Below, one piece after another: positions 1 to 11,199 of a stretch of DNA of 64,000 nt. Each line of letters starts with the position of its first letter. Position 1 is the stretch's first letter. Made by a program: the position numbers and the translations under genes. The stretch is taken from NCBI GenBank assembly GCA_030762175.1, contig CM060843.1:119900869-119964868 (forward strand), given 5' to 3'. This DNA comes from Metallyticus violacea (taxonomy: Eukaryota; Arthropoda; Insecta; Mantodea; Metallyticidae). The notes below the pieces were generated by a model. The model did not search any database. It was not told the DNA's origin and saw only the letters and a list, made by a program, of their open reading frames with translations.

Positions 1-1
1 A

Positions 2-650
2 ATGCCAAGTGTAAGAATGAATCGACTGAATTCCCTTCTAACTGCATATAATATGGTTCATACAATTAACTTTCCCACCAGGACTGATAAAAACTCTAGC
101 ACAGCAATAGATAATATATTTGTAAATTTAGACAAACTGTCATTATATTCTGTGTCTTCATTGATCAATGGTCTCTCTGACCATGATGCTCAAGTAATAA
201 TGAAAAAAAATTCTACAATAAAACTCAAAGAATATTATAGATATATAAAATATAGAGATATTAATGATGCTAACCTCAATATATTTCAATATAATATATA
301 ATTCAATATAATTCTTCTTCTTCGACAAGAATCATGGAATAGTGTTTACAGTGCAAATGATGTTAATAGTAAATTCAACAATTTTTTTCATATTTTTAAA
401 TTGCATTTTGAAGCATATTTCCCACTAAAAAAAAAAAAAGTTATAATATGAGCAGGGAATGGTTAACCCAAGGAATTAAAAAATCTTGTCAACATAAAAG
501 ACAATTGTATAATGAGCAAAAGCTCAGTAAAGGCCCTAAATTAAAAATGCATTTTAGAAAGTATTGTAAAATACTTAGGAAAGTCATAAAAGCAGCGAAA
601 GGCCTCCATTACAAAACACTTATCAATGGGAGACTTAAGAAGTCATAATA
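2..650 (+). mobile_element. LINE fragment: endonuclease C-terminus and linker
   Basis: Decayed part of a non-LTR retrotransposon. The first open stretch (2-301, 99 codons) holds the end of an AP-type endonuclease: SSTAIDNIF at residues 32-40 and NGLSDHDAQ, whose SDH at residues 59-61 is the conserved end of the catalytic domain. A second stretch (448-648) with SREWLTQGIKKSC and a Lys-rich helix is the usual linker towards the reverse transcriptase. Stops and a frame change at 300-447 break the two apart, and the RT is missing. The left side runs off the window. The style is that of Jockey/CR1-like insect LINEs; the exact clade is uncertain. Confidence 0.75.
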
Positions 651-985
651 TGTGCCATCTGCAGTTATTTTATAGGTAACTTTCTAAGATTCTAAAATTG
701 CATGGACCACGGCCCAGGGCAACAGCTTTTTTATTATTCCATATGTTAAATGTGAGAAGTTATCATGACTTACTAGAAGTGTAATATACCCAAACAAGGG
801 GTAATTAACTAAGTAACATGTAACAAAATGTACACACCTTTTTGATGTCAGCTGAGACTGTATTGTCATGCATATGTACTGCAGAATTTAAGTTTGCAAT
901 TTCCTTATTGTTACAGCATGCCACAGATATTGTTCCTTCAAAACACTTGATTCAAAAGCAAGTAATATTTGAAACTAAAATGTTA
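651..985. other. No recognisable feature
   Basis: AT-rich sequence with short unrelated open frames only. I see no domain, repeat or splice pattern here. Confidence 0.5.
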
Positions 986-1096
986 ATTGGAACATTCACA
1001 GTGAAGCCAATCATATAATTGAAAACATTTTATGATACAGTCGAACTACACACTCTACAAGTAAGTGAAGCATAAGAGTGTGTAGTTCAACTTTTC
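986..1096. mobile_element. Penelope-like element terminal fragment
   Basis: Shares the block GTGAAGCCAATCATATAATTG with the left end of the PLE at 32.6 kb, and AAGTAAGTGAAGCATAAGAG with the tails of the PLE copies at 30.0, 33.7 and 45.1 kb. The right half folds back on itself (ACTACACACTCT at 1047 against AGAGTGTGTAGT at 1075). No coding part and no ribozyme core is left. Probably a solo or recombined end. Confidence 0.5.
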
Positions 1097-1884
1097 AAGT
1101 AAAATTTGTTTTATAATTTTTATGTTTTTCCAATTTATTTATCAAATAACAATAATTTTTTGGCTGTTGAAAAAAATTTTATTTCCATATTGTTGTTCTT
1201 TTTGGTAAGTAAGAAGTTACAGATGATTAATATTGATTTAAACCTAGTTATTGAACTTTATAATTCCCTGCATACTTATGTAATTGAAATACATAGGTAA
1301 TATGCATTATCATTGTAAAGAAATTTTCATTGAAAAATAGAAACTAATAAATAAATATGATTCTAGCAAGAAGCATCAAAGAAAAAGGAAATATGAATGA
1401 TTGATATTCTGTGAACTCTCGTAATGAGATGATACTTTATTCGAGGGTGCAATTTTGAGTATGGACATACTTGTAATACTTGACCTCATGCTTGCAGAGT
1501 GAGAAAAATGCAGGAAAGCATACAGTGATATGAAAACATAATTTTTCATTTCTGAATAATGAAACAGATCTCACATCTGAAGAGGTGTGCTACTCTGCTA
1601 CTCTACATTCACACTACTGTTGACCTAGATGACGCATTAATTCAAGGAAGCATTCATCTATGCAGAACTGTTCTAGAAATCAGTTCTTTTATGGGACAAA
1701 AGGGTTTAAAAAATGTATACCCATATAAAGACATAAGTTTGCTTTGTATTTGTACCTGTACATCCTTGTATCAAATAGTTCAGTCGAAAGCTCATTTTTG
1801 TCATTGCATCAAATTAAAGCATACCTTCATTCTTCCCTTTCCAAGGAAAGCTAACAGAGTTTTCTCTTCTGCGCATTGAAAGTG
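1097..1884. other. No recognisable feature
   Basis: AT-rich, low-complexity DNA. An open frame of 106 codons at 1559-1879 shows no domain I know and looks like chance or a worn repeat. Confidence 0.4.
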
Positions 1885-1984
1885 CACTCATATAAACCAT
1901 ATACAGATAGGAACTTCCTCATTGGGGACTTCAATAGTCAAATCGGTATCAGAGATCATCCATGTGAATTTCCTGTAGGACCAT
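1885..1984 (+). mobile_element. Possible LINE endonuclease scrap (GDFN motif)
   Basis: Reads DRNFLIGDFNSQIGIRD, resembling the GDFNAQIG motif of RTE-type endonucleases, and then changes abruptly into PLE reverse transcriptase sequence. With only about 30 codons this is suggestive, not secure. Confidence 0.3.
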
Positions 1985-1985
1985 G

Positions 1986-2765
1986 TAGGTCGCTTCTGGA
2001 CGTACTGGTCAACAGGAAAGCCAACGGCTACTTGGACACACTGTCTATCACAAGCCCACTCACACTGGTCGCCATTTGAATAAGAACGCAAATTATCATC
2101 CCAGACAGAAACGTGTCATGATTAAGACATTCGTAAATCGCGCTTCACGCACTTGCGAGTCACTTTTACTGCAAAAAGAACTTCAAAACCTAGAACAAGC
2201 TTTACATGCTAGTGGTTATTCAGTCCAGAGGTGAGAAGAGTTTGCCGTCCTTCTAAGTCTCAACCTGCCAGTCAGAAGCTACACCAATCCAGAAACAATG
2301 CCACAGTTTTCTTCCATACTTCAGAAGTGTCACCAGTCGAATTGAACATCTATTTCAGCGCCACAATGTCAAAATGGTTTTCAAGCCTACCGGACAATTA
2401 AGCAATTAACTATGTTCAGCTAAAGATCCTCGGGAGCCTCTGTTGTCGACCGGTGTTTACCGTATACCCTGTTCCTGCGGTTCGGTTTACTTTGGAACTA
2501 CACAGTGCAGCGTCAACATAATACTTAATGAGTACAAAAGAAGCTGCCCTCTGAGTCAAACAGATAACTCTGCAGTGGCCGAACACCCATTGAAGCGGAA
2601 GGGGAGCAGGTCACCAAGTTCCAGGACATGAGCATCCTTTTATCCATAACTCAATCCCATGCCTGACTACAACGGAATATGTTGAAATTTACAAACATTC
2701 CAATAATTTCAATAAAAAGTAAGAGGTTCTAAAACTTAATAGCAACCGGCATCAGGCCAGAATTA
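1986..2765 (+). mobile_element. Penelope-like element relic, RT C-terminus to GIY-YIG
   Basis: Read with frame changes, this runs through the end of a PLE reverse transcriptase (LLDVLVNRKANGYL, then HTVYHKPTHTGRHLNKN after a frameshift near 2030), a linker (FVNRASRTCES) and a GIY-YIG endonuclease: GVYRIPCSCGSVYFGTTQ followed by a Lys/Arg helix and SAVAEH at 2440-2590. The CSCG pair is the Cys motif found in PLE endonucleases. Several stops and shifts make it non-functional. Its sequence differs clearly from the other PLEs in this window, so it is a separate subfamily. The 3' region with a TTTGTAACCAGCCCGTG block recurs in weaker form near 61.65 kb. Confidence 0.75.
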
Positions 2766-3229
2766 ATGGAAGGCTGGGTTTGTAACCAGCCCGTGTACAG
2801 TTGCGGCGTTCCTACCCATGCATGGGCTTAACCACAGTGTGTGACGAAGTTTGTAGAATGATTTTGTGGTAGAGGAGAGTGAATTATAGGGAATATAGCA
2901 CAATTAACTTCTACTGATGTAATGGGTGGATCTAGTGTCCAGGTGTTTGCTAATATAGTCTTGTCCTATTAGCCGTTATTTTGTTTATAGCATGTCTGTA
3001 GTGCTTCTGATTTTCTATTTAACTTATTTTTAAGTGCAACTTGTGTTTGAAAAAAAAAACTTAAGTATTCCTGAGACTTGAGTTCGCCCGGATGTTCACT
3101 CGAGAAGAATAAACTATATTAACAAAGTAAATAACGAAGCGTCATTTGTCGTACCTTCGGAATCCCGTTCCACTCAGGCTCGGCTGGCACATAACCACCA
3201 AAATACAGCGAAATGCCCTCGAGAGAATC
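2766..3229. other. PLE 3' region and unassigned sequence
   Basis: The first 80 bases look like the 3' untranslated part of the preceding PLE. The remainder has an A-run near 3050 and an AATAAA-like site near 3110 but nothing I can name. Confidence 0.35.
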
Positions 3230-3518
3230 TCATCGAAGAAGAGTGAGGCCATTAATAAACATCCGCCGCCCACAATCTGATTTCAGCGTTCACACCCACG
3301 ATATCTCTGGAAGTAGAAAAGACCTTCTCTATGACCTGGCATGCCGGATTCCTGTACAAACTTATCTCCCTTGTGCTTCCACATCCTTATAAACAATTAC
3401 TATATTCATACCTCAAACACCGAACTTTTACTGTTACGGTGGCGGGAAACAATTCTACACTGAGACAGAGCACCAGAAAGCTCTCTTCTTTCACCAATCC
3501 TCTGTAACATTTACATTT
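3230..3518 (+). mobile_element. Jockey-like LINE fragment, middle of RT
   Basis: The frame around 3300-3510 reads LEVEKTF then WHAGFLYKLISLVLPH and YSYLKHRTFTVTVAG. This matches the Jockey RT stretch between the first catalytic aspartate (here lost: EVEKTF for DVEKAF) and the PQG box. A worn QFGFRRSH-like box precedes it. It ends where the SINE-A copy starts. The same LINE family appears at 5.2 kb (minus strand) and 63.3 kb. Confidence 0.6.
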
Positions 3519-3520
3519 TG

Positions 3521-3815
3521 TTTGGTTTGATTTATTTATGGACACTCTTTAATATCATAGATCTTCGGCATCCCATTCTATCCAGGGCGTGACGGCCGAC
3601 AAACTTTGCTACAATGTCTCTTCTTTCAGACCCGAGGTTCTTTTTCGTGCCGTATATGTACCACACGGGACCCCACGGCTTTACTTTCTTTCCGAAGGAA
3701 GTCATACTTAGGATTTTTATGCCAGAAAAAATCCATCGATCCTGACCGGGATCGAACCCGCGATCTTGGGTTTAGAAGGCAAGCATGGTTACCACTGCAT
3801 CACCAGGACCAACAA
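3521..3815 (-). mobile_element. SINE-A copy (tRNA-derived)
   Basis: One of ten copies of a roughly 290 bp SINE in this window, here reversed. The head reads as a tRNA-like promoter: GTGATGCAGTGGTAACC (A box) and GGGTTCGATCCCGGTC (B box), with a CCTGG/CCAGG acceptor-like stem. The body carries a palindrome-like GACTTCCTTCGGAAAGAAAG block and the tail ends in TAAATAAA. It has all parts and retains many CpGs, so it may be fairly young. Confidence 0.8.
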
Positions 3816-3949
3816 CAATATTTACATGGGTGACTTCTCTCACACACCAGACGTCAACATAGCACAATATGCAGATGAATGTCCAGGTATACAAAGCAAA
3901 TAAACACATTGGTAGAGTCATATACCACATTCAAAAATTGTTAATTCTA

Positions 3950-4545
3950 ATTTAAAGGTGGAGCAGGCTTTGGAGCATGTTTATAAATCCGACAAAAAAG
4001 CATCGCCATTATATTCGCTAAACGCCGTATTGCCGCAAACTGCCCTACAATAAGAAAAGGGTTCAGTGGAAAATTACCTTTCTTATTTGGTAGTTCAACT
4101 AGAAAAAGGTTGAGCTTTGATAGACACATCATTAGAACTGCTCACAGGACCCAGGGAGCAATTGCACAACCGAATCCTGTATTTGGTTCGAAAGCTATGC
4201 AATTCCTCTTAAAACTTCACTTATTTAAATCTCTGATTATCCCCTTCATGTTGTATGTCTGTGAAATCTGGGGCATGGCAAAAGACAGTTGGCTGATACT
4301 TATTCAAAGGGCACAGAATAAACAGATTCGTGCAAATTTACTCTGTATACCACAATTTCCCGACCAGATTAATTCATGAAACCTCTTCCCTTCTATATAT
4401 AGAGGAATAAATCGGACGCCGTGCCAAGAAATTCTCCGGCAAATTACCAATTCATGAATCTTTGCAATTGCCAAGGTAGGCCAAAGCCAAATTTCAAGGC
4501 CCGATGACTGGCCTGCGGGAATCTTGAACGACAATAGTTCATTTA
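3950..4545 (+). mobile_element. LINE fragment, C-terminal part of RT and 3' tail
   Basis: Contains the post-catalytic RT region: KRLSFDRHIIRTAHR, then LFKSLIIPFMLYVCEIWG (the usual SLxxxVxxYGxxxWG block), followed by a run to a tail of ATTTA repeats near 4545. Upstream a worn NPTKKH block matches the INPSK motif. Stops after residue 89 break the frame. Probably Jockey/CR1 type. Confidence 0.6.
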
Positions 4546-5239
4546 ATTTAATTTAATTGAGTTCTTAATACAACTCAACGTTATATGGGCAGTAAACGTG
4601 GTGACTGGTGCCCAAGCTTCGTTGTCGCACTTGGTACTTAGGCCGATCTCCGTGCGCCGGCAGCCGCGCGTATCTAGGCCTGGAAAATTCTGAGATTGCC
4701 CCGTTTTGGGAAAAATCTAGCCCTTTTATACACAATATCAAACGACGCCATCCATAGGCAACGCGCGAAATATTCCCGCCAATTTTGTATTATGTTCTCA
4801 TAGGTGAGTTCTTACCTCACCGCGTTTCATTTCTATTTGTTGGAAAATTTTGTTCAAGCCAAATACTTCGCTATTCGTCATTAATATGAATTTAAACAGA
4901 TTTGCTACGTTACTGCCAATGACTTTTTTGCTCGGAGACCTGCAACTTTGCCGTGTGTTTGCTCTGAGGCAGGAACATTTTCAAACCCCAGCCGCATACC
5001 AGAAGGGATTATCTTCCAATTGTCTGACTTTTTGAGTTCGGAGAGAGACGAGAGCTTTTTTGCCTGGTTACATTTTACATGTTATTTCTTAAATATTACA
5101 AAAATTACCCTTTATGAATGTCATTAAACACTATGCAATATTAATTTAACATAATTCATTAAAGTTCCACCACTGAAAGAAAATGCCCAGCATACTTGCA
5201 CCAATTACTGAGTTGTTGATTCTAAAATGTACAAATATT
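4546..5239. other. Unassigned, CpG-richer DNA
   Basis: GC-richer than the rest of the left flank, with a local CpG cluster at 4590-4830. No coding pattern or repeat recognised. Confidence 0.4.
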
Positions 5240-6470
5240 AATTACTTCAATTACTCTGTAATTGACGGGGAGCCAGGAACAGCTTCAAAGCCTTGCCCTT
5301 CCCTGAAAACCCAACGCTGCAGCCCTCACCACCCTCAGCAGATGTAGTGTAGTTGAATGTCCTGGATGTAAACCTAATTTGAGGAAGTATGGCTTGAATG
5401 TTCTCCAGGAGGGGTAAAATGCGGACCAATAAACGTCTCTCAAAGACTTTTGATAATGTGGAGAGAAGGCTAATGGAGCTGTAACTGGAAGCATGAACTG
5501 GGTCTTTGCTCGGCTTCAATATACATACCACGCGGGCCTCTATATATTCTCGTAGAAAGTGACCCAAACTAAAACACATATTGAACATCTTGGCAACAAA
5601 GAGTAGAGCTTTGAATAGAAGATTGCGAAGCATGAGAGGGGAATGGGTTAACCCGTCAGTCCGGCAGCCTTTTTGGTATGGAGACGCAGTGGTGTGCCCT
5701 GGGCCTCACTGAGGTGAAAGATGGGAATGAAATAGTCTTCGTCGTCCGGCTGTTTCGGAGATGCCGACGAATGTGACTTGAAAAGTTTTTGTCCTCGGAA
5801 TCCTCTCTATGCCTAAAAAGCCGTTCCAAGTAATCAGGGATAAGATGGGAATTCTTATTTAGTTGTCCACGGAGGTTTTTGACGATCCTTCACACGTCCA
5901 TCAGCAAGAATCTGTCTAGCCATAGTGTCCTCCAAGCGAGCGTTATATGCTCGCGTAGGCGGACACGGACTTTATGGCGCAATTGCCTCCAGAATCTTCG
6001 GTGATGTGGTGTGCCTTGCCGGAATAATCTGCGGGTTGCCCATGATCGGCGAATGAGGAGCCCAAGATCCAGTGGGATGACATCTGGGTGCGGTGGTGGG
6101 GAGGTATGGCTTGTAAGGCAACGAGCCACTCGTGTGATTGTAAGGGAGAAGGATGAGACAGTTGTCTCTAGGGAGGGAATGTTTGTGATTTTGGGGTTTA
6201 GGGAGGATGACAGTGTTGAGGCAATCCTTAACGCTTTTCAGTCGATCTCGCGGTTTAGACCTGCGACATCGTGAATGGCAACCCTTACATTCATCTCTGC
6301 CAATACGGGGTTATGATAGGAATGTGGTGCGTTGATTGACGTGAGGGTGAAATGGTAAGGAAATTGTTTGATGATCGCAATGTTGATGACAAATGGTTGT
6401 CCTCTACTAAGCAAATTGTGCCTGCTAGGTATTGAAATCATCGGCCAGAATAACACTAGGATGAAGGGTT
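5240..6470 (-). mobile_element. Jockey-like LINE relic, endonuclease end to RT start
   Basis: On the minus strand the order is: worn endonuclease (around 6450-6100), a basic linker (DLGLLIRRSWATRRLF with HKVRVRLREHITLAWRT, 6060-5930), and the RT N-terminus (EARVVCILKPSKDPVHASSY, SISLLSTLSKVFERRLL, 5540-5420) ending in a damaged QIRFTSRTFN box where QFGFR is expected. The palm with the catalytic aspartates is lacking, so the copy is truncated at about 5240. At least two frame changes separate the parts. Confidence 0.75.
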
Positions 6471-6884
6471 AGAATGAGTTGATGGTCAGTCTTGAAACCA
6501 TACTGTGAGTCTAATAATATTTTATTTTGTTTATTGAATGCTAAAAACCTTTAATAAAAAAAACTGTTAAATTATCTTTAAGGGAATGGATCTATGGTTT
6601 CAGGTCTATTCTCTCTTACCTTTCTTGTACAACGGTATTACTTTAGCTATTTTAACAGATTTTAGAAAAAAATAATTTTCAAAGAAGTTATTACGTTCGT
6701 CAAAGATAGGTTCAGTTATGAAATAAACACTTATATATTATAAATCTAGGATATCATCTATTCGGGCAGAAATTTTGGCTTTAGCTTGTTCAGAATTGTT
6801 TGAATCTCATTTTGATCTGTGGGCTGTAGGTACACGGATAGTTGCATGTATGTCTTACATTCTTTTGCTGATTTGTTTTATTTT
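6471..6884. other. No recognisable feature
   Basis: AT-rich spacer between the LINE relic and a SINE; nothing recognised. Confidence 0.4.
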
Positions 6885-7165
6885 TGTTGATTTGGTTTAT
6901 TTATGGACCCTCTTTAACATCTCAGGTCATCAATCCCATTCAATTCATGGGCGAGAAACGGCTGACAAATTTTGCTCAGAGACCTCTTTTTTCAGGCTTG
7001 AGGTTCTTTATCGTGCGTTCTGTATTGTAAATGTACGACACGGGATTCACGGCTTTACTTCCCTTCTGAGAGAAGTCACACTTAGCATTTTTATGCCCGA
7101 AAAAATCCACCGATCTTGGGCTTAGGAAGCAAGTATGGTTGCCAGTGCACTACCAGGACCAACAA
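6885..7165 (-). mobile_element. SINE-A copy with damaged head
   Basis: Tail (TTTATTTATGGACCCTCTTT) and body match the other copies. The tRNA-like head has lost the GGTTCGA B box between 7105 and 7115, so this copy could not be transcribed by Pol III. Confidence 0.75.
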
Positions 7166-7309
7166 TTTGTTTCATGATTCATATTATTTGCAATTTTACA
7201 AGTAGTTATTAAAATATTTCTGCAACTGAGGTTGAGTGAGTTATAGTTTTATATTTTTAAACGTAGATTGTCTGGTGGAATAATTCTAAATACCAATCCA
7301 TTTTTATTT

Positions 7310-7850
7310 TGTTTTGTTAGAAATATATCTAACATTTGATAATTTCTTTGCTTGCTAATGCCTATATTCAGGACAGTTTTATACTTCTTGAAGTATTTTA
7401 TGAACTCTGGTAAGTTTGCCTGAGATTACGAAATATCATGTAATATTTCCCAGGATACTTTCCTTTTGTTATTCAGTGATTTTTATTTTTCATGAGATTT
7501 ATTTTTAAGCGTTTAATTCGGAAAATTATTTCAGAATAGTGCTTAATTATATATTTAAAATAAAAAAACTGTCACATTTTGTATCAGGTTCTTTACATTT
7601 GTAGAATTCTTGCCAGAATTAATTTTTATTAGATGTACGAACAATTGAAAATTATTTTCATCAAACATTCTTGTTGTTTTACTAATGTAAATGTTTTCTT
7701 TATCAGAGATAACATTAAAATTTAAATGGATCAGCCTTGTAGCTAAACTTTAAATTAGTCCAATTTTGAAAAAATTTGGTGTAGCTACTTTAAATAATTC
7801 GAGTTGAAAAATTAATTACAGGTGTTTACCCAAAGCTTGGAAAAAAAAAA
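7310..7850 (-). mobile_element. LINE fragment, endonuclease end and linker
   Basis: Minus-strand frames read KENIYISKTTRMFDENNFQL, then FWQEFYKCKEPDTKCDSFF, then NLPEFIKYFKKYKTVLN. This order (end of endonuclease, FxxxL helix, then the KYxKxYKxxLNxxI linker) is the usual layout before the RT of insect LINEs. Each block sits in a different frame, so the copy is old. No catalytic motif is left. Confidence 0.5.
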
Positions 7851-8024
7851 AGAAATATTAAGTAAGATTTGGGTTTGGAGTCTTAAATGTTTCAACCAAT
7901 TATAAGAAAGTTGAAATCTTCGAGAACTCTGTTTATTGTATGATATTCCATTAGCAGATATCTCTATACGTTTTTCTTTACAAACCTTTTATTATTTGAA
8001 TAATAGCATATAAGTTATATATTT

Positions 8025-8028
<4 letters not shown>

Positions 8029-8061
<33 letters not shown>
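8029..8061. repeat. (TA)n microsatellite
   Basis: About 16 perfect TA units. Confidence 0.95.
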
Positions 8062-8062
<1 letters not shown>

Positions 8063-8191
8063 TACCTCCACAGTTATATTCAGTTCTACAGCAATACCCA
8101 CCAAATGTATATTAGAGTGCGGGGTTTGAAATTTCTGTTTGAACTAAACAATGTCTGATAAGGGCAGCACTGATAAATTACTGCCTCGTTA

Positions 8192-8216
8192 GATGATGAT
8201 GATGATGATGATGATG

Positions 8217-8302
<86 letters not shown>
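8192..8302. repeat. (GAT)n(AAT)n microsatellite
   Basis: About nine GAT units pass directly into about 27 AAT units. The poly-Leu and poly-Ile open frames over it are artefacts of the repeat. Confidence 0.95.
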
Positions 8303-8494
8303 TTTAAAGTTTGGAAACTTGCATACATGGCATAATTATTTGTTTAGCTGGCCTATTTTGGAACATATGTCCTGATCATTCATTGTGATGAAAGTTCAAT
8401 GGCATAATTTCACACTTTTTCATCGGCTATGCATTGATAATAATTGTGTTTATTTCTTCTATTATGTAGTAGTTCTTACCTGTACCATTCATTT

Positions 8495-8560
8495 TTTTAT
8501 TAGTGCTTAACGCCCGTTTTTACTGCTGAGGCACCACAGGCGGAATGTACCATTCAGATG
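8495..8560 (-). mobile_element. SINE-B 3' fragment
   Basis: Reads, reversed, as the SINE-B end: GTGGTGCCTCAGCAGTAAAA followed by ACGGGCGTTAAGCAC. Only the last 60 or so bases are present. Confidence 0.55.
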
Positions 8561-8899
8561 TAGGCCATATCTAGTATGGAGATTTCTTTTTAATTTACTT
8601 ATATCTAAAATATAAATTAAGGTTTGCACAAATGTTACCCCTTTTCCGGTTTGTTTCACATGTTTGCTTATTTATGAAAAATGATCAATTAGACAGTGTG
8701 TAAAACAAATGTTTACATTAATGTATCTTAATTCGCTGAATTTTTTCTTAAGTTGCACTTATTTATTCTTGTACACATCATTTGCACCCGCATACAAGTA
8801 AAACAAAATCTTCCTTTTGTAGATTTGCATAGTCACTTGCAGTATTTTCTACATTTTTCATCTGCACATTTGGTTTTACTATTTCTAACGTCTAGATAC

Positions 8900-9125
8900 T
8901 AGTATTTTCGTTTATGCGGCTGACCAAATCTCTTCCGAAACGTTTCCGTAGATCGTTACTTTCTTTAGACTCTCCTTTTCTCTACCTGTGGTTTTACTTC
9001 TTTTGTCGTTTTCTGTCAATTTTCATCCCCACGCTCTCAAGTACGTTAAATTTGTTGTATATTGTTCGTATCGCCGAGTCTGTTGAAGCCGATACAAACT
9101 TACTGGCGTGGCTTGCAGTCTGCTA
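8900..9125. promoter_or_regulatory. CpG-rich patch, possible MEA1 promoter
   Basis: I count 14 CpG dinucleotides in about 215 bases, while the surrounding kilobases hold very few. It lies 6.6 kb upstream of the first coding exon of MEA1, which itself starts at a splice acceptor and so needs an upstream exon. No TATA box or clear donor site is visible, and a worn CpG-rich mobile element would look the same. Confidence 0.25.
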
Positions 9126-10067
9126 GATGTTATCATTTGCCAAAACTCTCTGAATTTTAACCGGATTAGTTTATTGGTCTCTTATATATATATATTTAAG
9201 TAGGCGGCACTGTTTTTAATTATAGTTGGAAATTAGGCTGTACACATAAGATCATATGTTCTTAGTGTTGAACAGATTTGTTCTTTTTGATTACTATCAT
9301 AAATTTCTGCTTACATCACCACCGTGAATAAACTCAATTTTTGGTTTAAAGAGACCTTTTTAAGAAATCGTCCAGTTTATATACAATTAAAAATCCAGTC
9401 GGAGCTCTGTGTACTGTTAATACAATTAGTTATTAATTTTTTATATTGTGATGAACAGCACAATACACAAAATTTTGTTCCAAACAGTACTTTTCCAGAA
9501 TAATTATGTACAATGTTATGTTATTCATAACAAATATACTCACATTTACTTTAGAGAGTTTTTGTCTTCAGAAATAAGTTGTCCTGTTATAGTCATCGAT
9601 TAAAATGTGTAATATTTCCTGTTTATTCTTGTGATGTTCTGTCAGACATGAGGTATCCGGATATAGATTTGAAACTAATTAATAATTCATTAATTTTGTT
9701 TCTTAGATTTTGATTTTTTAATGAAATGTTGTTAATGAACCATGTTTATTTGTTGGCTTTGAATGACGTTTGTTCAGTTGTTATGTTTAAATTACTTTTT
9801 ATGTCCTTGCATATCTCTGATTTAGCCTAAACAGGAGAGATCCTACTGGTAACGATTGCAGGAATGTTAACGGAACCACCCGTTAAAGGTATGCGTCTGT
9901 ATTTATTTCATTCCAAGCAGGATTCAGTAAAGCCAAAGTAAATTGGTGTTAAACCTAAATTATATAAGTAATGACTATAATGACGGATAGATAAATATGC
10001 TTCTGGAGTTGGACTACAGGCAACTTTGCCACGATTGGCAATGCTAATACAAATATAATTTGGTTAG

Positions 10068-10146
10068 TTGGCTATTCTGATTGTCAAAAGCAGTTGACTG
10101 TAAAAAGGAACTTTGGCTATCCTGATTGTCATAAGCAGTTGATTGT
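10068..10146. repeat. Short direct duplication
   Basis: A roughly 35 bp block beginning TTGGCTATTCTGATTGTC is repeated, with a few changes, 43 bases further on. Confidence 0.6.
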
Positions 10147-10676
10147 GTGCAGAGGAAGTTTCAAGAAATGAGGAGCTTTGGAATATAAGAAAGAATAGAT
10201 TAAAGGTGAATAAATTGCATTATTAATGATATGTGTATATCAAGGCCATAGCTTCCATAACATAAACATATTAAGGAAAATTAATTTTGGGGCAAAGGCT
10301 TATTTTCGGTAATTGTACTTAAAATTGGGGGTGAGGGGTGTTACAAGGTTAGGTTTTCACTTAGAGTACAATCACGATGCATTTAAGCTTAATCTGTCTA
10401 AGACAGAAGTACACATATAATTATAGACTTTTAGAAACCTAACGTCTTCAGTAATACTTGTTATCCATAAGTAACTTTTAAAACAAGCACGAATGTAATC
10501 ATACAAATATATTATTTGAACATGACCTTCTATTCCTGTAGAACTAATAAGGCCTAGTTCTCTCACAATCTGCCTTTCTTCTTTTTAAACTTTTAGAATA
10601 ACTGGAAGAAACATGTTGAAATGATAGTTCCCAAATTTACTCAACTTGTTTTGCTCTTAGAATTTTCAATGATCTC

Positions 10677-11100
10677 AAGACATCTTATGTATAGTGTACT
10701 TAGCATATTTTCATTCTGTTTTCTGGGGTAACTCTTCTTGTATAGGAAAAATTTTCCATCTGCAAAAGAAAAGTATTAAAATAATCTATGAGAGGAAAAG
10801 AAGAGAATCATGTTGACCTCTTTTCACAAAACTATATGTGCTTATTCTCACAGAAGTATATACATACACATACACACACACACACCTAATATCTTATGTA
10901 GTAGATGACCTCAAAATTTTTAAATCAAATTTCAATTTTCATAACCTCAGTACTAGAAATATGAATTATTTGAATAGGCCGGGTGCCTACTATTTTGCAA
11001 TTCAAATACATAATGGCTACCCAAAAAAATTAAATTATTAGCAAATGAATGTAAATTCAAATCTTTAAAAAATTCTCTTTAAGAATTCTTAACAGCTCAC
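10677..11100 (+). mobile_element. LINE C-terminal fragment
   Basis: The frame from about 10725 reads FWGNSSCIGKIFHLQKKSIK and then, after a stop, PLFTKLYVLILTEVY: the conserved region after the RT palm (YGxxFWGNS, QKKxIRII). An (AC)n run at 10860-10886 interrupts it. A further frame (FHNLSTRNMNYLNRPGAYYF) fits the end of such LINEs. Old copy with several stops. Confidence 0.6.
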
Positions 11101-11199
11101 ACCTTATACAGCTTGAGTGAATATTTTGGACTTAATTCATTTTAATAATGTTTTTTCTTTTCATTTTAATTATATGTGCCCTTATTGATTTTGTTGCTA

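Larger units (their letters stand above)
8561..10676. other. Long stretch without genes
   Basis: AT-rich and CpG-poor apart from the CpG patch described separately. A short (TA) run lies near 9185. I see no coding motif or known element. Confidence 0.4.

Noticed and set aside
2840..3200. Long terminal repeat of an LTR retrotransposon
   Set aside because: AATAAA and a GC-rich end are suggestive, but there is no second copy, no TG...CA ends I could fix, no primer site and no gag/pol.
8086..8375. Open frames with long Leu or Ile runs on both strands
   Set aside because: They are translations of the (GAT)n(AAT)n microsatellite.
10590..10670. An NWKKHVE block like the end of the RTE-type ORF
   Set aside because: Only seven residues match and nothing around supports it; the clear LINE fragment starts further right.
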